Positions 1 to 5,042 of a stretch of DNA of 5,193 nt are shown piece after piece; position 1 is the stretch's first letter, and every line of letters begins with the position of its first letter. A program made the position numbers and the translations under genes. The notes below the pieces were generated by a model. The model was given only the letters and a program-made list of their open reading frames with translations, ran no database searches and was not told the DNA's origin. The stretch comes from an uncultured Ruminococcus sp. (GTDB lineage Bacteria > Bacillota > Clostridia > Oscillospirales > Ruminococcaceae), in NCBI GenBank assembly GCA_947173865.1, contig CAMWGS010000156.1:1-5193 (forward strand), read 5' to 3'.

Positions 1-14
1 CTCTTACAATAAAT

Positions 15-59
15 ATTATATCACAAAGCCTTGTAATTTGCAAGTGTTTATGATATAAT
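15..59. promoter_or_regulatory. Divergent back-to-back promoters within an imperfect 45-bp palindrome
   Basis: On the + strand, TTGTAA (31-36), a 17-bp spacer and TATAAT (54-59) with an extended -10 TG (51-52) form a good sigma-A-type promoter for the gene starting at 90. On the - strand, TTGCAA (43-38), a 17-bp spacer and TATAAT (20-15), again preceded by TGA, form an equivalent promoter firing leftward out of the window. The two -35 boxes are only one base apart. The whole stretch is a dyad centred on position 37: ATTATATCA (15-23) pairs with TGATATAAT (51-59) and CTTG (30-33) with CAAG (41-44), with AAA/TTT between. The promoter reading is inference from consensus matches. The symmetry is seen directly and could also be an operator. 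Confidence 0.65.
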
Positions 60-76
60 TATATAAGAAAATTTTT

Positions 77-84
77 AGGAGGGG
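77..84 (+). promoter_or_regulatory. Strong ribosome binding site selecting a TTG start
   Basis: AGGAGGGG lies 5 nt before the TTG at 90. No ATG in this frame has a comparable Shine-Dalgarno sequence, so this site decides the non-ATG start of the papain-like gene. A near-perfect site may compensate for the weaker start codon. Confidence 0.8.
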
Positions 85-89
85 ACGTT

Positions 90-662
90 TTGGAGGAATA
101 CATCTATTTGATAATGTCTCAGACAGGCACACAACCAGCAAGATTTTTCAGATTTTTCACCCGAAAACCTTACAATCACGTTTCTCTTTCAGGAGATATA
201 ACGCTTTCTGAAATGTACAGTTTCTGCCGTACATATACACCCTTTCCGTTGCCTGCCACATTCAACAAGGAAATCGTCGGTGAGGGAACTTTCGGACAAT
301 ACGGCTTTATACCATGTGAAATATATCGAATTCCCGTGACAAAGGAACAGAAGGAAATGTATAACCGTGTGATTAATCATTTTTCGCAGAACAGGAATAT
401 ATATTCATACAATGTTCTCGGACTTATTGCGGTTTACCTCAATATAGAATGGAAAAGAAAAAAAAGCTTTGTATGTTCGCAGTTTGTCGCATACACTATG
501 GACAAAATCGGCATACATCTTGAAAAACCGTTCTGTCTTTACAAGCCCGATGATTTCCGGAGTTTTCCGAATGCAACTCTTATCTATTCGGGAGAACTCA
601 ATAAATTTTACTACAATATGCAGTCACATCTTATCGGACAGCGAAATAAGATATGCAATTAG
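90..662 (+). CDS. Permuted NlpC/P60 (YiiX-like) papain-fold protein
   Basis: This 190-residue soluble protein has the look of the circularly permuted NlpC/P60 group (YiiX/YebB/LRAT-like), in which the catalytic His precedes the Cys. The His candidate is H30 in YNHVSLS, followed by the family-like EMYSFCR stretch (41-47). The Cys candidate is C129 in SFVCSQFVAY (126-135) at the start of a helix. YSYNVLGL (105-112) and the PDDF segment (153-156) also fit. Members of this superfamily cleave or form amide or ester bonds in peptides, wall fragments or lipids, but the substrate here cannot be read from sequence. No signal peptide or membrane helix is seen, so a cytoplasmic location is inferred. The start is TTG, chosen because of the strong ribosome binding site 5 nt upstream. 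The gene is monocistronic as far as visible, and its last 39 bp overlap the opposing small gene. The fold call is fairly sure; the function is open. Confidence 0.65.
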   Translation: MEEYIYLIMSQTGTQPARFFRFFTRKPYNHVSLSGDITLSEMYSFCRTYTPFPLPATFNKEIVGEGTFGQYGFIPCEIYRIPVTKEQKEMYNRVINHFSQNRNIYSYNVLGLIAVYLNIEWKRKKSFVCSQFVAYTMDKIGIHLEKPFCLYKPDDFRSFPNATLIYSGELNKFYYNMQSHLIGQRNKICN

Positions 663-929
663 TCTCACGTCATCGGGGGCAAGCAGATAAGCCGTATAGT
701 AAATTTTGCTTTCAGGCGATATTATATCAGTACTGAAACGGAACTCATGTTCAAGAACGCTGACAGAAGCTGTTTCTCCGTTTATAACGAGACTTGCGGG
801 TGTGATTCTTTCTGCTGAAAGACGATTATATGAGTTACAGCAAGATTTCAGAAACATATAAGAACCGGCAGTCAGGAGAAGATATGCAAATATCATTCTG
901 ACTGCTTTTTTTTTCATTATTTTACTCAT
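624..929 (-). CDS. Small membrane-anchored protein coupled to spoIIP, unknown function
   Basis: I do not recognise a family for this 101-residue protein. It has a basic N-terminus (MSKIMKKKAVR), one hydrophobic segment at about 12-28 (IFAYLLLTAGSYMFLK), a CC pair at 30-31, and then an extracytoplasmic-looking domain of about 70 residues. That topology would place it on the same side of the membrane as the SpoIIP catalytic domain. Its ATG shares one base with the spoIIP stop (TGATG, 931-927), so translation is almost certainly coupled and both proteins should be made in the same compartment. Its first codons contain a run of nine A on the coding strand (914-906), which is slippage-prone; ATG codons 5 and 12 are alternative starts. 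The 3' end runs 39 bp antisense into the papain-like gene. A role in engulfment is inferred from position only. Confidence 0.7.
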   Translation of the reverse strand: MSKIMKKKAVRMIFAYLLLTAGSYMFLKSCCNSYNRLSAERITPASLVINGETASVSVLEHEFRFSTDIISPESKIYYTAYLLAPDDVRLIAYLISLSDKM

Positions 930-2095
930 CAGTTTCCCTCTTTCATGGAATTGAGCAGTCTGCCGAGCGAACTGCCTATAAGCTGTCCCGCATACTGTGA
1001 CTGCTCCAGTGTGTTTCCGTGAGAACCAACTTCAATAAGCAGACTACCAGTTGTCAAATCCTGATTGTATTTTCTGTAGTCAAAAAGTATAGGTCTTGTA
1101 AAACCAGCATAGTCATTTTCAAGACGTTCCTGCAAACGACAGGCAAAATGAAAGTTTTTCATAAAGTCAGGCATACCAAGAGTACCGTCGTCACACCCTG
1201 ATATAATCATAATCTGAGAGGCTTCCTTTCCGTCTATTTCAACAAAGGGCTGATAAGCGACACCCTCACCCGAAACTGCGTCCCTGTGAATGTCGAGAAC
1301 CACTTTTATACTCGGATATTCCTCAAGAATCGGTAAAATAGTTTCCCTGCTCCTGTCGTAAGAACCGTTATACGACGGATAATCATGGATTGTCCGTGCA
1401 TGGACAACACCTATCCCCTGTGCCTCAAGTTCTGCCTGTATAGCGTCACCGACCATTACCATGTTTTTTGTTTCGTCGGTAGTGCGGTAATTGAAGTTTG
1501 CGTCATAGAAATCACGGACATACGGTTCAAAACTCTCTGTTGTATGAGTGTGATAAATAAGTACAAGAGGCTCGTCTGTATCTTCAACAGTGAAATCAGC
1601 ACCGCAACGGCTCTCGGAAACAAGAGTTTCATTCGGGATTGATGTCTGATTGTTTACCTGTCCGCCGTTGTCGAGATTAAAGAATGAATTTCCGCTGTAT
1701 TCTCCGTAAGTAGTGCGTACTATTGCTCCCCCTGCCGTCCACGAATCTTCAGACGGATACGGCTTGTCACCTGCATTTTCCGCAACTGTTTCAAGAGGGT
1801 TTTCCGTTTCGGTAAGAATCTCTGTACTTTCTTCCGTCTCCTCACTTACCCCGTAACCCTCAGACAAAATAACCCTGTCATTTAAATTTTCGGTTTTGGT
1901 AGTCGTTGTACTGTATTCGGGACTGATTTCAGAAACCATCTTGCTGTTTTCGTCAATGCTGATACTGCCCATACGGTCAAAAAAGCTTTTAATCTTCGGT
2001 ATCTGCTTTGCAGAAACTGCTGTAACCGCAGGAAGTGCAAGAAGTATGCACAGTTTCAGCGTACCTGCTATTTTTCTCCTCTTATGACGTGTCAT
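929..2095 (-). CDS. spoIIP: Stage II sporulation protein P, peptidoglycan amidase/endopeptidase
   Basis: SpoIIP is the cell-wall hydrolase of the SpoIID-SpoIIM-SpoIIP engulfment machine. It removes stem peptides from glycan strands so that the mother cell membrane can move around the forespore. The 388-residue protein has a basic N-terminus, a membrane helix at about 12-29, a long low-complexity Thr/Glu-rich linker at about 50-165, and the catalytic domain at about 175-385. Diagnostic features are LIYHTHTTESF (179-189, with H182, H184 and E187), LDIHRD (267-272, H270) and LIEVGSHGNTLEQ (353-365, E355), matching the metal-binding and catalytic residues of the SpoIIP amidase family. The ATG at 2095 is preceded by GAGGTGA. 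A sigma-E-like promoter sits about 35-60 bp upstream. Unlike in Bacillus, gpr is not upstream; instead a deacetylase gene diverges from it. The next gene starts in its stop codon. Confidence 0.95.
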   Translation of the reverse strand: MTRHKRRKIAGTLKLCILLALPAVTAVSAKQIPKIKSFFDRMGSISIDENSKMVSEISPEYSTTTTKTENLNDRVILSEGYGVSEETEESTEILTETENPLETVAENAGDKPYPSEDSWTAGGAIVRTTYGEYSGNSFFNLDNGGQVNNQTSIPNETLVSESRCGADFTVEDTDEPLVLIYHTHTTESFEPYVRDFYDANFNYRTTDETKNMVMVGDAIQAELEAQGIGVVHARTIHDYPSYNGSYDRSRETILPILEEYPSIKVVLDIHRDAVSGEGVAYQPFVEIDGKEASQIMIISGCDDGTLGMPDFMKNFHFACRLQERLENDYAGFTRPILFDYRKYNQDLTTGSLLIEVGSHGNTLEQSQYAGQLIGSSLGRLLNSMKEGN

Positions 2096-2231
2096 ACACT
2101 CACCTCAATATTATTTCCGTTTAAACAAATTATATTCCTGTTTGTCCGAAAATATTTCTTTTCAGTTAATAATTAAGAATTATGCATTATGAACCGAAAA
2201 AACGCATATTATTGAATGAGGTGATTCCAGT
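2096..2231. other. Divergent intergenic region between spoIIP and the deacetylase
   Basis: These 136 AT-rich bases carry the ribosome binding sites of both flanking genes and the spoIIP promoter candidate. The part nearer the deacetylase holds a short AT-rich inverted repeat (ATAATT at 2169-2174 against AATTAT at 2178-2183). I found no convincing sigma-A promoter facing the deacetylase: TATTAT at 2207-2212 lacks a -35 box and lies too close to the ribosome binding site. How the deacetylase is transcribed is therefore unresolved. Confidence 0.6.
2129..2155 (-). promoter_or_regulatory. Candidate sigma-E-like promoter of spoIIP
   Basis: Reading the - strand, AAATATTT (core ATATT at 2155-2151) is followed after 13 nt by AATATAAT (2136-2129). 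This resembles the sigma-E pattern known from Bacillus (ATATT ... CATACAnT), with six of eight -10 positions matching. The -10 also contains a perfect TATAAT, but no TTGACA-like box lies 17 bp upstream. The implied start site is about 25-30 nt before the spoIIP ATG. In Bacillus spoIIP is transcribed by sigma-E, which supports the reading; it remains inference. Confidence 0.4.
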
Positions 2232-3110
2232 ATGTACGAATGTAGAAGTGCAAGACACTTTTTCGGTCTTATTCTTCTTGATATACTTGTGTTTTCGATA
2301 TGTTCGCTGTTTTTCTTCACGGGGAAAAAACTTTTAAGTTCTTCAGCAGACGTAAACAGTGAAAAATCCGTATTTCTGCCCGTAATAATGTATCACAGCG
2401 TTTTCGACGGTAGTCCCGAGGAATATATAGTCACTCCCGTTCAGTTTGAAAACGACCTTGCATGGCTTGCAAAAAACGGCTATACTTCCGTTACTTCCCA
2501 ACAGCTTACAGACTATGTAAACGACAGAGGCAATCTCCCCGACAAACCCGTTATGATTACTTTTGATGACGGCTGTTACAACAATCTTTCCGACGTTCTT
2601 CCGCTTCTTGAAAAGTACGATATGCACGCTATAGTTTCGGTAGTCGGACAGTATACCGACGTAAACGCCGAAAATGACCCACATATTCCATCATACTCAT
2701 ATCTTACATGGGACGACATAAACCATCTTATTGCTTCTGGTCGTGTGGAAATCGGAAACCATACATACAATATGCATTCATTTAAAGGTGACCGCAAGGG
2801 CTGTTCAAAAAATCCGTCTGAAAGTGAAGAAGAATATATTTCGGCACTTACATATGACCTAAACAGTCTACAGTCTGAAATCCGTGAACACACAGGCACA
2901 CTTCCCGTTGTTTTTGCCTATCCGTTCGGGTTTATAAGTAAAGAGTCACTGCCTGTAATGCGTGAACTCGGCTTCACAATCACGCTGACGTGCAGTGAAA
3001 GACCAAACTATATCACAAGAAATCCTGAATGTCTTTACGGCATTAACCGCTATAACAGAAGCGGTTTTTATTCCACCGAGGAATTTATGAATAAAATTTT
3101 TAAGGAATGA
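2232..3110 (+). CDS. Membrane-anchored CE4 polysaccharide deacetylase
   Basis: This 292-residue protein is a carbohydrate esterase family 4 (NodB homology) enzyme, a metal-dependent deacetylase that removes N- or O-acetyl groups from polysaccharides. It has an N-terminal membrane helix at about 11-30 and an external catalytic domain. The motifs are MYHS (53-56), TFDDG (110-114, with D112 the likely base and D113 a metal ligand), the HxxxxH pair in GNHTYNMH (H177, H182), and FAYPFG (228-233). The MYHS-to-FAYPFG arrangement fits the IcaB/PgaB-like branch better than the cortex-type PdaA branch. Residue 115 is Cys, where Tyr is common. The substrate (peptidoglycan, exopolysaccharide or other) is not readable. 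The start follows TGAGGTGAT with an 8-nt spacing. DUF2752 follows 4 nt downstream and is probably co-transcribed. Its position divergent from spoIIP hints at, but does not prove, an envelope role in sporulation. Confidence 0.9.
   Translation: MYECRSARHFFGLILLDILVFSICSLFFFTGKKLLSSSADVNSEKSVFLPVIMYHSVFDGSPEEYIVTPVQFENDLAWLAKNGYTSVTSQQLTDYVNDRGNLPDKPVMITFDDGCYNNLSDVLPLLEKYDMHAIVSVVGQYTDVNAENDPHIPSYSYLTWDDINHLIASGRVEIGNHTYNMHSFKGDRKGCSKNPSESEEEYISALTYDLNSLQSEIREHTGTLPVVFAYPFGFISKESLPVMRELGFTITLTCSERPNYITRNPECLYGINRYNRSGFYSTEEFMNKIFKE
3045..3072 (+). terminator. Terminator-like hairpin inside the deacetylase 3' end
   Basis: AACCGCT (3045-3051) pairs with AGCGGTT (3060-3066) around an 8-nt loop and is followed by TTTATT. 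It lies about 40 bp before the deacetylase stop, in codons for GINRYNRSGFY. Stem and T-tract are modest, so it may be chance or a weak attenuator before the DUF2752 gene. Confidence 0.2.
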
Positions 3111-3114
3111 TAAA

Positions 3115-3501
3115 ATGAAAAAAGATACAAACCGTCTCGCCATAGTCCTTGCACCGATAGTCATAATACCTTTTTTATACCTGCTCCTGAACTTTCTCGG
3201 AAAATTTTCCGTTCCGTGTCCGATAAGACTGTTTACGGGAATATACTGCATAGGCTGTGGCGGAACAAGATGTATAAAAGCCATTTTTCATGGTCATTTT
3301 CTTCTCGCCATACGTCAGAACTTCATTGTTTTTTCGGGAATGATTATTCTTGCTCTGATGTGGATTCAGAACATTTTCAGTCTTTACGGCAGAAAAATAA
3401 AACTAATCCCCGAAAGCCGTATTTTCTACACGGCAGTTTCGGGGATTTTAATTATCTATGCGGTTTTAAGGAACTTCATACCTGAAATTGCTCTGGTATA
3501 A
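3115..3501 (+). CDS. DUF2752 family small membrane protein
   Basis: The 128-residue protein matches the DUF2752 pattern: Cys35-Pro, then TGIYCIGCGGTR (41-52), then a Gly and an alanine-containing helix ending in RQN (67-69). C45, C48 and T51-R52 are the hallmark residues. It has three predicted membrane helices at about 8-28, 70-90 and 103-118, and ends near the family-typical LRN (118-120), so it appears full length. The biochemical role of DUF2752 is unknown; the CxxC-like core suggests metal or thiol chemistry, which is inference. The start is 4 nt after the deacetylase stop, with AAGGA inside the end of that gene, so the two genes form an operon. The C-terminal codons contain a strong hairpin serving the opposite strand, and the last 46 bp overlap the convergent DUF4190-like gene. 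Confidence 0.85.
   Translation: MKKDTNRLAIVLAPIVIIPFLYLLLNFLGKFSVPCPIRLFTGIYCIGCGGTRCIKAIFHGHFLLAIRQNFIVFSGMIILALMWIQNIFSLYGRKIKLIPESRIFYTAVSGILIIYAVLRNFIPEIALV
3405..3447 (-). terminator. Intrinsic terminator of the metA operon, inside the DUF2752 gene
   Basis: The arms are AATCCCCGAAAGCCGT (3405-3420) and ACGGC-AG-TTTCGGGGATT (3430-3447). They form 16 base pairs with a 2-nt bulge and a 9-nt loop. On the - strand the stem begins 8 nt after the DUF4190-like stop codon and is followed by AGTTTTATTTTT, a good T-tract. This is the expected place and form for a Rho-independent terminator of the metA operon. On the + strand the tract is TTTTAATT, so the element could be bidirectional, although ribosomes translating DUF2752 should disrupt it there. 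Confidence 0.8.
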
Positions 3502-4064
3502 CTAAGGTCAACAAGTTCTTCCCTGTTGTCTCTCGGTGTTTCGGGAACAGATGACGGACTTTCCGAATTGTCGGGAACTGACGGGGCATTATAACCGTAT
3601 CTTCTTTTATAAGTATCAATCCATATTCTGAAGAATCCATCAAAATCCGTACAGCCCATTGCATTCCAGTACTTGTCATAATCTGAACTGCGGTACTTTT
3701 CAAACTGTTCGGGAATTGTGCCGTCCGCCTCATAAGCGGAAATAATTTCCGTGCTGTTCCGATGAAAATAGACGAAATCAGGTGCGACTTTAACGATAAC
3801 GTACATATAAAATCCGAATAAAACCGCCGAAATTACAGATATTACTATGCCAAGTATGGCAAAAACCTTTCCACCCCTGTGCGTTGCAAGTGAAACCACA
3901 CCGAGAATTATCGAAATGGGTGCAGTGACAAAACTGCCCATACATGCACAGAACACCAGATTAATCAGGCTTATGACAAACGACGCTGCCGCAAGCCCTG
4001 TTTTAAAGGAATTAGGCAGACCGTCCGTATCATTTACATCATTATAATAAAAATCTTTGTTCAT
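3456..4064 (-). CDS. DUF4190-like multi-pass membrane protein with soluble tail
   Basis: The 202-residue protein has a short acidic cytoplasmic head (1-20), a hydrophobic hairpin at about 23-42 and 45-61 with the GVVSLATHRGGKVFAILGI turn (55-73), and a third helix at about 67-92. This layout is typical of DUF4190 and related small membrane domains. A polar region of about 95-158 follows, rich in aromatic and charged residues (YRSSDYDKYWNAMG), then a Pro/Ser/Glu linker (160-180) and a short tail. I do not know its function. It starts 9 nt after the metA stop, and the TAAGGAG that contains the metA stop also serves as its ribosome binding site, so it is co-transcribed with metA. A terminator follows the stop immediately. 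The last 46 bp are antisense to the end of the DUF2752 gene. A direct link to methionine synthesis is not implied. Confidence 0.75.
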   Translation of the reverse strand: MNKDFYYNDVNDTDGLPNSFKTGLAAASFVISLINLVFCACMGSFVTAPISIILGVVSLATHRGGKVFAILGIVISVISAVLFGFYMYVIVKVAPDFVYFHRNSTEIISAYEADGTIPEQFEKYRSSDYDKYWNAMGCTDFDGFFRIWIDTYKRRYGYNAPSVPDNSESPSSVPETPRDNREELVDLSYTRAISGMKFLKTA

Positions 4065-4073
4065 TTTAACTCC

Positions 4074-5021
4074 TTAAAGACTTGCCTGCCAGTTCCAGTT
4101 ACGGACTGCCAGTTCATCAAGATTATACGGCGTTTTCTGATATACGCAGTAGTTCAGCCAGTTTGAAAACATAAGATTTGCGGTGCATCTCCACGAAAAG
4201 ACAGGTATGTTTTCGGGGTTGTCGTCAGGGAAATAATTGTATGGAATCTGAATGTCAATACCCTTTTCAACGTCACGGAAATATTCGTTTGCTATGGTAT
4301 CCCTGTCGTATTCCGAATGACCTGTAATAAAATACTGTCTGCCGTTTTTGTTTGCAACGATATGAACGCCCGAAATTTCGGACGAAGTAAGTATTTCAAG
4401 CTGTGAAATTTTTTCAATATCCTCACGTCTTATTTCCGTATTTCTCGAATGAGGTACAAGAAAAATATCGTCAAATCCCCTTAAAATCTGACATTTTCCG
4501 ACCTCCGCCCTGTGCGGAAAAATCCCGAACATTTTTTTATCAAGTGTGTATTTCGGCACACCGAAATGATAATAAAGCCCTGCCTGTGCCGCCCAACATA
4601 TATACAGCGACGAAAAAACATGGGTTTTTGACCACTCCATAATCTGCGTTATTTCGTTCCAGTAGTCAACCTGCTCATATTCAAGAAGCTCGACGGGTGC
4701 TCCCGTCACAATCATTCCGTCGTAACGGTTGTTTCTGATTTCGTCAAAAGTCTTGTAAAATGCCTCAAGATGATTCTGTGAGGTATTTTTTGAAACGTGT
4801 GAAGCCATCTGAATCAGGTCAATATCAACCTGAATAGGCGTATTACTTAGGAGTCTCATCAGCTGGCTTTCCGTTTCGATTTTTTTTGGCATTATATTTA
4901 TAATGACAACTTTAAGCGGTCGGATATCCTGATGTTCCGCCCGTTCCTTTGACATTACGAATATATTTTCTTCTCCAAGCGTTTTGAATGCCGGAAGCTC
5001 GGAAGAAATTCTGATAGGCAC
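4074..5021 (-). CDS. metAA: Homoserine O-acetyltransferase, MetA type
   Basis: This 315-residue protein is full length for the MetA/HTS family, which acylates the homoserine hydroxyl in the first committed step of methionine synthesis in the cytoplasm. The catalytic Cys is C142 in YICWAAQAG (140-148). H235 and E237 in ITGHSEYD complete the triad at the same numbers as in E. coli MetA. Residue 111 in TGAPVELLEY is Glu. Published work on Bacillus cereus MetA ties Glu111 to acetyl-CoA use, whereas Gly at this site gives succinyl-CoA use; the product is therefore predicted to be O-acetylhomoserine despite common annotation as a succinyltransferase. The start is GTG at 5021 with AGAAAGGAG upstream at 9-nt spacing. 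It follows a partial gene by 21 nt and precedes the DUF4190-like gene by 9 nt. No riboswitch is visible between the first two genes; any operon control would lie beyond 5193. Confidence 0.95.
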   Translation of the reverse strand: MPIRISSELPAFKTLGEENIFVMSKERAEHQDIRPLKVVIINIMPKKIETESQLMRLLSNTPIQVDIDLIQMASHVSKNTSQNHLEAFYKTFDEIRNNRYDGMIVTGAPVELLEYEQVDYWNEITQIMEWSKTHVFSSLYICWAAQAGLYYHFGVPKYTLDKKMFGIFPHRAEVGKCQILRGFDDIFLVPHSRNTEIRREDIEKISQLEILTSSEISGVHIVANKNGRQYFITGHSEYDRDTIANEYFRDVEKGIDIQIPYNYFPDDNPENIPVFSWRCTANLMFSNWLNYCVYQKTPYNLDELAVRNWNWQASL

Positions 5022-5042
5022 TTCAAATCGCTCCTTTCTGAA

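Noticed and set aside
560..580. Hairpin CGGA-GTTT-TCCG as terminator for the spoIIP operon
   Set aside because: The stem is 4 bp with no T-tract on the - strand, too weak to be an intrinsic terminator.
1019..1642. Two + strand open frames opposite spoIIP
   Set aside because: SpoIIP motifs run through the whole region on the - strand; the + frames are shadows without start signals.
2169..2193. AT-rich inverted repeat that might be a mobile-element remnant
   Set aside because: It is only 6 bp per arm and not repeated elsewhere in the window; AT bias explains it equally well.
2183..2212. Sigma-G-like promoter (GCATT ... GCATATTA) facing the deacetylase
   Set aside because: The implied start site falls on the ribosome binding site, leaving no leader, and the -35 match is poor.
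2576..2899. Open - strand frame of 107 codons opposite the deacetylase
   Set aside because: It lies wholly antisense to a gene with clear CE4 motifs, has no ribosome binding site worth noting, and its translation looks like no protein family.
2946..3284. Open - strand frame of 112 codons across the deacetylase/DUF2752 junction
   Set aside because: It is antisense to two well-supported genes, and its composition reflects reverse-read codons of DUF2752.
4403..4642. Open + strand frame opposite metA
   Set aside because: It covers the MetA catalytic region in antisense and has no ribosome binding site.
5022..5042. Riboswitch or promoter controlling metA
   Set aside because: The gap is only 21 nt and is largely ribosome binding site; control must lie upstream of the partial gene outside the window.
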